From Saccharomonospora piscinae (GTDB lineage: Bacteria > Actinomycetota > Actinomycetes > Mycobacteriales > Pseudonocardiaceae), in NCBI RefSeq assembly GCF_005862235.1, contig NZ_VCEK01000003.1, positions 447,547 through 511,546 of the forward strand: 64,000 nt of DNA, read 5' to 3'. Position 1 is the stretch's first letter; every line of letters starts with the position of its first letter. Positions 57,389 through 64,000 of the stretch are shown piece by piece. The position numbers were made by a program, and so were the translations under genes. The notes under the pieces were generated by a model, which did no database searches, was not told the origin of the DNA, and saw only the letters and a list, made by a program, of their open reading frames with translations.

Positions 57389-57999
57389 CCACCACGGAGA
57401 TCGACACTCCGCACGGGCCCGCGCGGGTGTCGTTGCACCGCTCGGAGGAAGGGGTGGCCGCACTGCTGCTCGGGCACGGTGCCGGTGGTGGGGTGGAGGC
57501 CCCCGACCTGGTGGCCGTGGCGCGGGCGGCCCACGCCGCCGACGTCCACGTGGCGCTGGTGGAACAGCCCTACCGCGTGGCCGGGCGGCGGGCACCCGCG
57601 CCGGCGAAACAACTCGACGCCGCGTGGCTCGCCGTCGTCGACCATCTCGCGGCGCACACCTTCGACGAACTCCCCCTCGTGTTCGGCGGGCGCTCGTCGG
57701 GGGCGCGGGTCGCGTGCCGGACGGCCGCGACCGGGCAGGCCGACGCCGTGCTGTGTCTCGCGTTCCCGGAGCACCCTCCGGGCAAGCCGGAGCGAAGCCG
57801 CCAGGCCGAACTCGACGCCGTCACGGTGCCGACCCTGGTCATCCAGGGCGAGCGAGATCCGTTCGGCAGGCCCGCGGCGGCGCCGCACCACGAGATCGTG
57901 ACCGTCGCGGGCGATCACAGTCTGAATGCGGACCTGCCTGCCGTGTCACGGGCGGCCTCGGAGTGGCTGACCCGCGTGCTCCGCCCGCTCGTGGCGTGA
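57385..57999 (+). CDS. KANL3/Tex30-like alpha/beta hydrolase fold protein
   Basis: A 204-residue protein of the alpha/beta hydrolase superfamily. The opening ALLLGHGAGGGVEAPDL and FGGRSSGARVACR show the fold, with a GRSSG elbow that supplies serine. VTVPTLVIQGERDPFG and VAGDHSLN give the acid and histidine positions. The family is uncharacterised in bacteria. Its ATG overlaps the SRAP stop, so the two are one transcriptional unit. Confidence 0.75.
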   Translation: MTTTEIDTPHGPARVSLHRSEEGVAALLLGHGAGGGVEAPDLVAVARAAHAADVHVALVEQPYRVAGRRAPAPAKQLDAAWLAVVDHLAAHTFDELPLVFGGRSSGARVACRTAATGQADAVLCLAFPEHPPGKPERSRQAELDAVTVPTLVIQGERDPFGRPAAAPHHEIVTVAGDHSLNADLPAVSRAASEWLTRVLRPLVA

Positions 58000-58011
58000 G
58001 ACCGCGAGCGG

Positions 58012-58353
58012 TTACGAGGCGGTGGGGGGCTCGGTGGTGCGCTCGATGCGCACCTCGGCCTCCTCGACGGTGAACCCGCATCGCTGCGCCACGGTCCGTC
58101 GGATCGACGCCTGCAACCGGGACTTCAACTCCGCGGGCGCCAGTTCGCCGCCGCACTTGCGCGCCAGCAACTGCTTGATCTGCTCGTCGATGCCGTACTC
58201 CTCGAGGCACGGCGGGCAGTCGTCGATGTGCCTGCGCAGTTCGGCGTCGCGCTCCGGAGTGCATTCCCGGTCCAGGAGCAGGTAGATCTCGGCCAGCGCG
58301 TCGTCGCAGTGAACCTCGTGGTCCTTGCCGTTCGAACCGTCGTGGAACGTCAT
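58012..58353 (-). CDS. rsrA: Anti-sigma factor RsrA (zinc-associated, mycothiol system)
   Basis: Redox-sensing anti-sigma factor that holds SigR until disulfide stress oxidises its cysteines. The 113-residue protein has the ZAS motif H42-x3-C46-x2-C49 ([10 protein letters not shown]). Further cysteines C16 and C31 flank it. It overlaps the sigR stop by 4 bases (ATGA), and is the last gene of that operon. Confidence 0.92.
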   Translation of the reverse strand: MTFHDGSNGKDHEVHCDDALAEIYLLLDRECTPERDAELRRHIDDCPPCLEEYGIDEQIKQLLARKCGGELAPAELKSRLQASIRRTVAQRCGFTVEEAEVRIERTTEPPTAS

Positions 58354-58994
58354 CGGCGCGCCACCTCCCGCTGCTGCCCGGCGCGGATGAACCCGCGGTC
58401 CTGGGCGACGTCGGCGAGCAGGCTACGCAACTGGCCACGGCCCCGGTGCAGCCGCGACATCACGGTACCGATCGGGGTGTTCATGATCTCGGCGATCTCT
58501 TTGTAGGCGAAGCCCTCGACATCGGCGAGGTAGACAGCGAGCCGGAACTCCTCGGGCAACTGCTGCAGTGCCGCCTTGACGTCGGTGTCGGGCAGGTTGT
58601 CCATCGCCTCGACCTCGGCGGAGCGCAGCCCGGAGGAGGTGTGGCTCTCCGCCTGCGCCAGCTGCCAGTCGGTGATCTCCTCGGTCGGCTGCTGCAGCGG
58701 CTGGCGCTGCCGCTTGCGGTAGCCGTTGATGTAGGTGTTGGTCAGGATGCGATACATCCAGGCCTTGAGGTTGGTGCCCTGCTTGAATGACGAGAAGGCG
58801 GCGTACGCCTTGAGGTAGGTCTCCTGAACGAGGTCCTCGGCGTCGGCCGGGTTCCGCGTCATGCGCATGGCCGCCGAGTAAAGCTGGTCGACCAGCGGCA
58901 TGGCGTCGCGCTCGAACCGTTCGGCCAGTTCGCGCTCGGTGTCCGTCCCGGACTCCGAGCCCTGGGCTTCGACGGGGCTCTGAGTGCTCGGCAA
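58350..58994 (-). CDS. sigR: ECF sigma factor SigR/SigH
   Basis: Thiol-stress sigma factor partnered with RsrA. From TTG 58994 (GGAAGGG six bases upstream) it has 214 residues, close to mycobacterial SigH. Region 2 is [20 protein letters not shown] with [14 protein letters not shown], region 4 is [20 protein letters not shown]. An in-frame GTG at 59117 adds 41 residues and sits directly after a SigR-type promoter, so both a short constitutive form and a longer stress-induced form are likely. Confidence 0.9.
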   Translation of the reverse strand: MPSTQSPVEAQGSESGTDTERELAERFERDAMPLVDQLYSAAMRMTRNPADAEDLVQETYLKAYAAFSSFKQGTNLKAWMYRILTNTYINGYRKRQRQPLQQPTEEITDWQLAQAESHTSSGLRSAEVEAMDNLPDTDVKAALQQLPEEFRLAVYLADVEGFAYKEIAEIMNTPIGTVMSRLHRGRGQLRSLLADVAQDRGFIRAGQQREVARR

Positions 58995-59126
58995 ACCGTT
59001 CCCTTCCCGATTGGCGCCGCTGTGTCGGCGCGGTGTTGACCGAGCGGACCGTGCCTCACCCAGGGGTGCGGTGATCACACGGGGGTGGCTCGGCGGCGTG
59101 GTCAGCGTTGTCGGCACGTCGTGTGC

Positions 59127-59152
59127 AACGCCCGGTCGTCCCGACCTATTCC
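59127..59152 (-). promoter_or_regulatory. SigR-dependent promoter of sigR
   Basis: On the minus strand GGAAT (59152-59148) is followed by exactly 18 bases and GTT (59129-59127), the SigR/SigH consensus. Transcription would begin about base 59120, two or three bases before the GTG at 59117. Confidence 0.8.
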
Positions 59153-59157
59153 ACCGC

Positions 59158-59163
59158 TAGAAT
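59158..59163 (+). promoter_or_regulatory. Candidate -10 element of ybaK
   Basis: TAGAAT ends 7 bases before the ybaK GTG at 59171, the spacing of a leaderless transcript. It partly abuts the divergent sigR promoter. Confidence 0.4.
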
Positions 59164-59170
59164 TCGGCGG

Positions 59171-59647
59171 GTGGCAGGCAAGGCAACTCCCGCGACCGCG
59201 TTGCTGACCAGGCGCAAGGTCCCGCACACGGTGCATACCTACGACCACGACCCTCGCGAGGAGTCCTACGGCTCCGAGGCCGCGGCCGCACTCGGAGTTG
59301 CCGAGGAGCGGGTGTTCAAAACGTTGGTGGCCGAGGTTGACGGGCAGCTCACAGTCGGTGTGGTGCCGGTCACGGGGCAGCTGAACCTCAAGGCGCTCGC
59401 CGCGGCGTCCGGTGGCAAGAAAGCCAAGCTCGCGGACGCTACCGCGGCCCAGCGCGCCACCGGGTACGTACTGGGCGGTATCTCGCCGCTCGGCCAGCGG
59501 AGCCGCCTGCCGCTGGTGGTCGACGTCACGGTGCGGCGCTTCGACACGGTGTTCTGCTCGGGAGGCCGGCGCGGGCTGGAGATCGAACTCGCGCCCGGCG
59601 ATCTCGTGGAGCTCACCGGCGCCACCGTGGCCGCCATCGCGGGCTGA
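59171..59647 (+). CDS. ybaK: Cys-tRNA(Pro)/prolyl-tRNA editing deacylase YbaK
   Basis: Trans-editing enzyme that hydrolyses mischarged Cys-tRNA(Pro). The 158-residue protein has the family segments YDHDPREESYGSEAAAAL, VFKTLVAEVDGQ and GYVLGGISPLGQRSRLPLVV. The GTG at 59171 has no ribosome site, fitting a leaderless message. It is divergent from sigR and shares its intergenic region. Confidence 0.88.
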   Translation: MAGKATPATALLTRRKVPHTVHTYDHDPREESYGSEAAAALGVAEERVFKTLVAEVDGQLTVGVVPVTGQLNLKALAAASGGKKAKLADATAAQRATGYVLGGISPLGQRSRLPLVVDVTVRRFDTVFCSGGRRGLEIELAPGDLVELTGATVAAIAG

Positions 59648-59706
59648 GGGTGCCGCCCGGCACGGGACGTGACATGACCACGACGTCCCGCGCCGGGGCA
59701 AGACGC

Positions 59707-59781
59707 TCAGGAGTTGGGCTTCTTGCCGTGGTTGGCGTTGTTCTTCTTGCGGTCACGCCGCTTGCGGGCTCGCTTCGACAT
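59707..59781 (-). CDS. 50S ribosomal protein bL37
   Basis: A 24-codon gene from ATG 59781 to TGA 59707. The product starts MSKRARKRRDRKKNNANHGK and ends KPNS, matching the 24-residue bL37 of mycobacterial ribosomes (of the form MAKRGRK...NHGKRPN). The protein lies deep in the 50S subunit. GGAGT stands 4 bases upstream of the start. Its shortness makes automated gene finders miss it. Confidence 0.9.
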   Translation of the reverse strand: MSKRARKRRDRKKNNANHGKKPNS

Positions 59782-59875
59782 GTTCACTCCTTGCCTGCTG
59801 ACGTCACGTTTAGTGTGTCATGCAGGGGCCGCCGACGTTGTGAGCCCCCTTGGCCGCAACCGACCGGGGAGAGGC

Positions 59876-61411
59876 ATGTCCACGCTTGCTGAGCTGCTCG
59901 CCGACCACACCGGGCTCCCTGGCGAGTCCGTCGACCACCTGCAGCTCGTCGTGGCCGAGTGGCAGCTGCTCGCCGACCTGTCGTTCGCCGACTTCCTCAT
60001 GTGGGTGCCCGTCGAGGACACCGACGAGTTCGTCTGCGTGGCGCAGGTCCGGCCCACCACCGCGCCGACCGCGCATCCGGAGGACGTGGTTGGGACCCGG
60101 TTCGGCACCGCCGATCACCCGCAGCTGGCGCGGGCGTGGCGGGAGGTGCGGATCTGCCGGGAGGAGGAGCCGCACTGGTACCGCGACCTGCCGATGCGCA
60201 GGGAAGCCGTTCCCGTCCGGCTCGGGGACGCGGTCATCGCCGTGCTGTCGCGCGAGACCAACCTGGCCACGCCGCGGGTGCCGAGTCCGCTGGAGATCGC
60301 CTACCTCGGGAGCGCGGCCGACCTGTGCCAGATGATGGCCGACGGCACGTTCCCCAGCCCGGAGGCGGGAACCGACGTCCACACCAGCCCGCGCGTCGGC
60401 GACGGGCTCGTGCGCGTCGACCCGAGCGGGACCGTGGTGTTCGCGAGCCCGAACGGTCAGTCGGCCTACCACCGGATGGGCTACGAATCGGATCTGATCG
60501 GAAACCGGCTGGTACCGCTCACGCGCTCGCTCGTGCGGGACCCGTTCGACGCCACCGACGTGGCGCACCGGATCTTGGAGGCCATCGACGGCAAGCCGGG
60601 AACCCGCACCGAGGTCGAGTCCCGCAGGGGCGCGGTCGTGCTGTTCCGGGCACTGCCGCTGCGACCGGCAGGCAGGTCGGCCGGGGCCCTCGTGCTCGTC
60701 CGGGACGTCACCGAGGTGAAGCGCCGCGACCGTGCCCTGCTGTCCAAGGACGCCACGATCCGGGAGATCCACCACCGGGTCAAGAACAACCTCCAGACCG
60801 TGGCGGCGCTGCTGCGGTTGCAGTCCCGGCGCACCCCGTCGCCGGAGGCCAAGCAGGCGCTGTCCGAATCCGTGCGGCGGGTGTCGTCCATCGCGATGGT
60901 CCACGAGGCCCTGTCGATGTCGGTCGACGAGCGGGTTGACCTCGACGGGCTGTTCGACAAGGTGCTGCCGATGGTGGGCGAGGTCGCCACGGCCGAGTCG
61001 CCGGTGCGCCTCGCGAGATCCGGGTCGTTCGGCGTGGTCGCCGCCGAGATCGCCACACCGCTCGTGATGGTGGTCGCCGAACTCGTGCAGAACGCGGTGG
61101 GGCACGCGTTCTCGGGCGGAAGGCACGGACGGGTGGACATCGTCGTGGAGCGGTCGGCGCGCTGGCTCGACGTGCAGGTGCGCGACAACGGCAAGGGGCT
61201 GCCCGCCGGGTTCTCGCTCGAACGCGCCGACGGCCTCGGGCTTCAGATCGCCCGCACGCTCGTCGAGTCGGAACTGCGCGGGTCGCTGTCGCTGCGCGGA
61301 GTTCGCGAGGACGACACCACGGCCGGCGGACTCGCGATGCCCGAAGGTACGGGTCCGAAACCGTCCGGAACGGAGGCGACTGTCCGAGTTCCGCTCAGTC
61401 GCCGTTCCTGA
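59876..61411 (+). CDS. pdtaS: Cytosolic sensor histidine kinase PdtaS
   Basis: Histidine kinase of the PdtaS-PdtaR system, whose partner regulates by transcription antitermination. The 511-residue protein has an N-terminal GAF domain, a PAS domain (VRVDPSGTVVFASPNGQSAY) and a HisKA_2 domain with EIHHRVKNNLQTVAALLRLQ, then ATPase motifs VVAELVQNAVGHAF and DNGKGLP. No membrane helix is present. ATG 59876 has GGGGAGAGG upstream. The Rv3220c-Rv3219 neighbourhood is preserved with whiB1 next. Confidence 0.9.
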   Translation: MSTLAELLADHTGLPGESVDHLQLVVAEWQLLADLSFADFLMWVPVEDTDEFVCVAQVRPTTAPTAHPEDVVGTRFGTADHPQLARAWREVRICREEEPHWYRDLPMRREAVPVRLGDAVIAVLSRETNLATPRVPSPLEIAYLGSAADLCQMMADGTFPSPEAGTDVHTSPRVGDGLVRVDPSGTVVFASPNGQSAYHRMGYESDLIGNRLVPLTRSLVRDPFDATDVAHRILEAIDGKPGTRTEVESRRGAVVLFRALPLRPAGRSAGALVLVRDVTEVKRRDRALLSKDATIREIHHRVKNNLQTVAALLRLQSRRTPSPEAKQALSESVRRVSSIAMVHEALSMSVDERVDLDGLFDKVLPMVGEVATAESPVRLARSGSFGVVAAEIATPLVMVVAELVQNAVGHAFSGGRHGRVDIVVERSARWLDVQVRDNGKGLPAGFSLERADGLGLQIARTLVESELRGSLSLRGVREDDTTAGGLAMPEGTGPKPSGTEATVRVPLSRRS

Positions 61412-61505
61412 CCCGGAACCGCCGACGGGTACGCCGAATGGTGGCGACACCCGTGGTCGGGACAACGGCGAAACGGTCGCGGAAGAAGGCGAGCCCCTGC
61501 CGCGC

Positions 61506-61542
61506 TTGAGGGCCGGCACCCGAAACGGATGCCGGCCCTCAA
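61506..61542. terminator. Terminator between pdtaS and whiB1
   Basis: 13-bp perfect arms (61506-61518 with 61530-61542) around an 11-base loop, followed by ACCTTTT and later TTTTT. Convergent genes on both sides can use it. Confidence 0.85.
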
Positions 61543-61589
61543 ACCTTTTGCCCTTTTTCCGGCGTGGCAAAAGGAAAACGCGGTCTCGC

Positions 61590-61844
61590 TCAGAAGCTGC
61601 TGCGCGTGCCGATCTGCGCGCGACGACGCTTCAGCGCACGTCGCTCGTCCTCGCTCATCCCGCCCCAGACACCCGCGTCCTGGCCGCTGGCCAGAGCCCA
61701 GGCCAGGCAGTCGGAGGCGACGGTGCAGCGGTGGCACACTGACTTCGCCGCGGCAATCTGCGACACAGCGGGACCGCTGGTGCCCACGGGGAAGAACAGT
61801 TCGGGGTCCTCGTCTCGGCAGGCCGCGCGGTGGCGCCAGTCCAT
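61590..61844 (-). CDS. whiB1: WhiB-family regulator WhiB1
   Basis: Essential nitric-oxide-sensitive [4Fe-4S] regulator. The 84-residue protein has the same length and cysteine positions as mycobacterial WhiB1: C9, C37, C40, C46. The sequence MDWRHRAACRDEDPELFFPV and GVWGGMSEDERRALKRRRAQ is nearly identical in pattern. AAGGAG lies upstream of ATG 61844. Two CRP-like sites stand 72 and 122 bases upstream. Confidence 0.95.
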   Translation of the reverse strand: MDWRHRAACRDEDPELFFPVGTSGPAVSQIAAAKSVCHRCTVASDCLAWALASGQDAGVWGGMSEDERRALKRRRAQIGTRSSF

Positions 61845-61915
61845 TTCTACGAACTCCTTATTCGGGCGCGGTGCTCCGCGCCACAGTCGTCATGGCGGTC
61901 GTTTTTTGGGGTGCT

Positions 61916-61931
61916 TGTGAATGCTTTCACG
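61916..61931. promoter_or_regulatory. CRP-like site 1 upstream of whiB1
   Basis: TGTGA-N6-TCACG, 9 of the 10 defined CRP bases, 72 bases upstream of the whiB1 start. Confidence 0.55.
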
Positions 61932-61965
61932 AACCCACGGGTTCGACAAGTGTTTCCCGGAGATC

Positions 61966-61981
61966 GGTGAGTCAGCTCACC
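61966..61981. promoter_or_regulatory. CRP-like site 2 upstream of whiB1
   Basis: GGTGA-N6-TCACC, core GTGA-N6-TCAC complete, exactly 50 bases centre to centre from site 1. Confidence 0.45.
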
Positions 61982-62132
61982 CGCCCCAGCGACCTGTCTG
62001 ACCAGCGGGTTTGTCCATTCGTCGCGTCGGCGCCGGGAAAGCGGTGCGGTGAGCGGACTGTTCCCGTCGATGAGTGGCAACACTGACTTTGCCGCAAGTG
62101 ATCACGCTGGGTTGTTCACCGAGCACGGTCGC

Positions 62133-63059
62133 TCAGACCGCGACGGTGAGTGCACGGGGCACGCTGACGAACTCCACGTGAGTGCGCTGACCCACCAGGT
62201 CTCCGTCGACCTGCAAGTTTACCGGTGACTCTGCTGCGATGCCGACTATTGACAGGTCGTCGTGACGCAGCAGACGCCGACCGCGATGTTCGCCACGTCG
62301 GCGCAACGCCTGCCGGGCGTGCCGCAGCACCGTCGGCAATCCCAGCGTGCGCAGGCCGAACAGCCCCAGTCCCGTGTCGAACGAGCAGCCCGTGTTCAGG
62401 TGGACGGGCCGCGGGCCGAGATAACTCCAGGGATCGGTGTTCGACACGAACGCGGTACGCACACCGACCGGTTCCTCGCCCGGCACGCGCACCGTGAGCT
62501 CGGGACGGCCGTGCGGCGACCGGACGTAACACGCCACCGCGGTCCGCAGGTACAGCCCCGGACCGGTCCGCTTACCCCGCCGGCCCTCCACGGCCGCCAC
62601 CACGTCGGCGTCCCAGCCCATGCCCGCGTTGAACGTGAACCACCGGTCGTCGGCCCGGCCGAGGTTGACCTGCCGGGATCTGCCCGTTTCCAGCGCCCGC
62701 AGCAGCTCGTGGGTGGCTTCCACGGGATCCCGGTGCAGGCCGAGTGCGCGAGCGAAGACGTTGGCGGACCCGCCGGGGACGACTCCCAGCATCGGGACGG
62801 CGTGGTGCTCCGAGGGACGCCCGCCCGTGTGGGCGAGCAGGCCGTTGACGACCTCGTTGACAGTGCCGTCGCCTCCGTGCGCGACGACGAGGTCCGCCTG
62901 GTCCGACGCCGCTTCGCGCGCGACGGCCATCGCGTGGCCGCGGTAGTCCGTCTCGACGACGTCGAGCTTCACCTGGCTGGCCAGAGCATGCGCGAGTACG
63001 TCGCGACCAGCGGGAGTGGTCGCGGTTGCCTGCGGGTTGACCACGAGAACAGCGCGCAC
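62133..63059 (-). CDS. Diacylglycerol kinase-like lipid kinase
   Basis: Lipid kinase of the DAGK catalytic family (DgkB/YegS type), 308 residues from GTG 63059. The nucleotide loop is AHGGDGTVNEVVNGLL and the following GVVPGGSANVFARALGL is typical, with NLQVDGD in the C-terminal half. The start is set at VRAVLVVNPQ because homologues begin there; the frame stays open to 63323. TACTCT lies 7 bases before the GTG, suggesting a leaderless transcript. Phosphorylates a lipid such as diacylglycerol; the exact substrate is unknown. Confidence 0.85.
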   Translation of the reverse strand: MRAVLVVNPQATATTPAGRDVLAHALASQVKLDVVETDYRGHAMAVAREAASDQADLVVAHGGDGTVNEVVNGLLAHTGGRPSEHHAVPMLGVVPGGSANVFARALGLHRDPVEATHELLRALETGRSRQVNLGRADDRWFTFNAGMGWDADVVAAVEGRRGKRTGPGLYLRTAVACYVRSPHGRPELTVRVPGEEPVGVRTAFVSNTDPWSYLGPRPVHLNTGCSFDTGLGLFGLRTLGLPTVLRHARQALRRRGEHRGRRLLRHDDLSIVGIAAESPVNLQVDGDLVGQRTHVEFVSVPRALTVAV

Positions 63060-63367
63060 CAACCGCAGAGTAGGCGACGCGGCACCGGTCACGGTTGCCG
63101 TGCGCCGAACTAGTCCTGCGAGGCTCGTCACTGCCGGTCGCCCGGCCGCGGCGTCTTTCTCGGATCGATCGCTCCCGGTTACCTCCTGCCGTCCCTCGGC
63201 CGCGTGTTCCGACAGCGCCGTGACGAGTTGCACCCCGGGCACGACCGCCCGCTCATCGACGACCTCCTGAATCTTTGCCCGGCGCGCGGCCTCGGCAAAA
63301 CGTCCGACCGGGTGGCATACCATCGGAAGCGTTCACCCACGGTCACTTGAGGGAGGGCCAGCAGCCC
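63060..63367. other. 308-base region between the lipid kinase and the membrane protein
   Basis: The lipid kinase frame stays open through it to 63323, but no strong ribosome site or known domain marks an upstream start. I see no RNA gene or terminator. Divergent promoters for the two flanking genes presumably lie here. Confidence 0.4.
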
Positions 63368-63847
63368 GTGCCGATCCGCGATCTCGTCTCTCCCGCTCCG
63401 CGCCAGGTCCGCATCGCGGGCGCGCTCACGGCCCTGCCCGGTTTCGCGCTTCTGGGGTTCGCCGTGCTGCTGGGTCTGAACGCCGGTGACGAGCCCGCGA
63501 TGTCCGGTGGCAGCCTCGTCGCCGAGATCATCTACTACGTCGCCCTGGCCGCCGGAGTCCTGGCGTGCGCGGTCGCGCTGCTGCTGGGGAAGACCTGGGC
63601 CCGTTCGCCCGCGCTGGTGGTGAATCTCGTCGTGATCGGCATCGGTTGGTACGCCGCAGGGCCGTCCGACCAGGCCGGGTTCGGGGTGCCCATCATGATC
63701 GTGGGTGCCGTCGTCGTGGTGCAGCTGTTCCGCAGGCCGTCGCGTGCCTGGGTGCTCGGACAGCAGGACGACGAGTCCGAGGAGGACGCCGCGCGGCGCG
63801 GAGGCGCGGCGGGCCGGGCCGCCGAACGCGAGCGGCGGGGCGAGTAG
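63368..63847 (+). CDS. Small membrane protein of unknown function
   Basis: A 159-residue protein with four hydrophobic segments (ITALPGFALLGFAVLLGL-like first segment; VALAAGVLACAVALLLG; LVVNLVVIGIGWYAAG; VPIMIVGAVVVVQLF) and an acidic, then Arg/Ala-rich C-terminus. No motif suggests an enzyme. The GTG at 63368 has GGAGGG 10 bases upstream. It ends 8 bases before the tandem repeat. Confidence 0.7.
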   Translation: MPIRDLVSPAPRQVRIAGALTALPGFALLGFAVLLGLNAGDEPAMSGGSLVAEIIYYVALAAGVLACAVALLLGKTWARSPALVVNLVVIGIGWYAAGPSDQAGFGVPIMIVGAVVVVQLFRRPSRAWVLGQQDDESEEDAARRGGAAGRAAERERRGE

Positions 63848-63855
63848 CGCCGCGA

Positions 63856-64000
63856 GCTGCGGACACGGCTACGGGAGCTGCGGACACGGCTACGTGGGCT
63901 GCGGACACGGCTACGTGGGCTGCGGACACGGCTACGTGGGCTGCGGACACGGCTACGTGGGCTGCGGACACGGCTACGTGGGCTGCGGACACGGCTACGT
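63856..64000. repeat. 21-bp tandem repeat array (continues past the window)
   Basis: Seven units of GCTGCGGACACGGCTACGTGG in tandem; the first is variant (ends GGGA), the others identical, and the last is cut by the window edge after 19 bases. Because 21 is a multiple of 3 every frame stays open. The same unit is found at 17946-18040. Confidence 0.9.

Noticed and set aside
63060..63323. Extended N-terminus of the lipid kinase
   Set aside because: Family members begin at the VVNPQ strand; the extra 88 codons have no domain or good start.
63693..63992. Minus-strand frame made of repeated SAAHVAV heptapeptides
   Set aside because: It is the translation of the 21-bp array with no ribosome site; repeats are better explained as non-coding DNA.
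63856..64000. CRISPR array
   Set aside because: Units are contiguous with no spacers, and no cas gene is in the window.

Overview
The window is high-GC actinobacterial chromosome, most likely from the family Pseudonocardiaceae (Saccharomonospora- or Amycolatopsis-like; inferred from content, not proven). The evidence is very high G+C with many GTG starts, 4-base stop/start overlaps, a mycothiol-pathway deacetylase (MshB), two WhiB regulators, MtrA-MtrB-LpqB, SigR-RsrA, the actinobacterial ribosomal protein bL37, and a PE/PPE-like/EspG cassette with a DUF3558 lipoprotein. Much of the right-hand 45 kb keeps the gene neighbourhoods known from Mycobacterium tuberculosis around Rv3218-Rv3260. No tRNA, rRNA, insertion sequence, prophage or CRISPR array was found.

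Layout. 1-3.3 kb: the end of a thiamine ABC importer (thiB partial, thiP, thiQ). 3.3-9.5 kb: a LolA-like protein plus ABC-2 exporter operon, divergent from a two-component system, then NUDIX and YciI genes and an unlisted 57-residue cysteine protein under an iron box. 9.7-19.9 kb: typA, two oligopeptide-binding lipoproteins, dppB and dppC, and a fused dppD-dppF ATPase on the opposite strand. 20-22 kb: mshB, a membrane protein and an M50 protease. 22.3-30.3 kb: whiB2, a glycosyltransferase, and the mannose-phosphate block (manB, Trm112-like, SIS protein, manA) that would supply GDP-mannose precursors for the envelope. 30.4-34.7 kb: a CDF transporter, a probable sortase E substrate (LASTG) and a large membrane protein. 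34.8-45.7 kb: tmk, iclR, mtrA-mtrB-lpqB, comF, hpf, secA. 46-50 kb: an Rv3235-like gene, a HAD protein and the T7SS-like cassette with a local G+C dip. 50-57 kb: TrmH-type methyltransferase, WS/DGAT-like protein, pruA, lipoprotein, rsgA, SRAP. 58-64 kb: rsrA-sigR, ybaK, bL37, pdtaS, whiB1, a diacylglycerol kinase-like gene, a membrane protein, and a 21-bp tandem repeat running off the end.

How it fits together. The strongest theme is envelope and stress control: MtrAB/LpqB and MshB, SigR/RsrA (thiol stress), PdtaS, and WhiB1/WhiB2 sit among the secretion (SecA, EspG cassette) and envelope-precursor (ManA/ManB) genes. The most informative non-coding signals are a perfect SigR-type promoter that would give a nearly leaderless long sigma isoform, tandem CRP-like sites upstream of whiB1, a near-consensus iron box next to a tiny cysteine-rich gene, a possible ribosome-site-sequestering hairpin, and a 21-bp repeat family at two distant loci.
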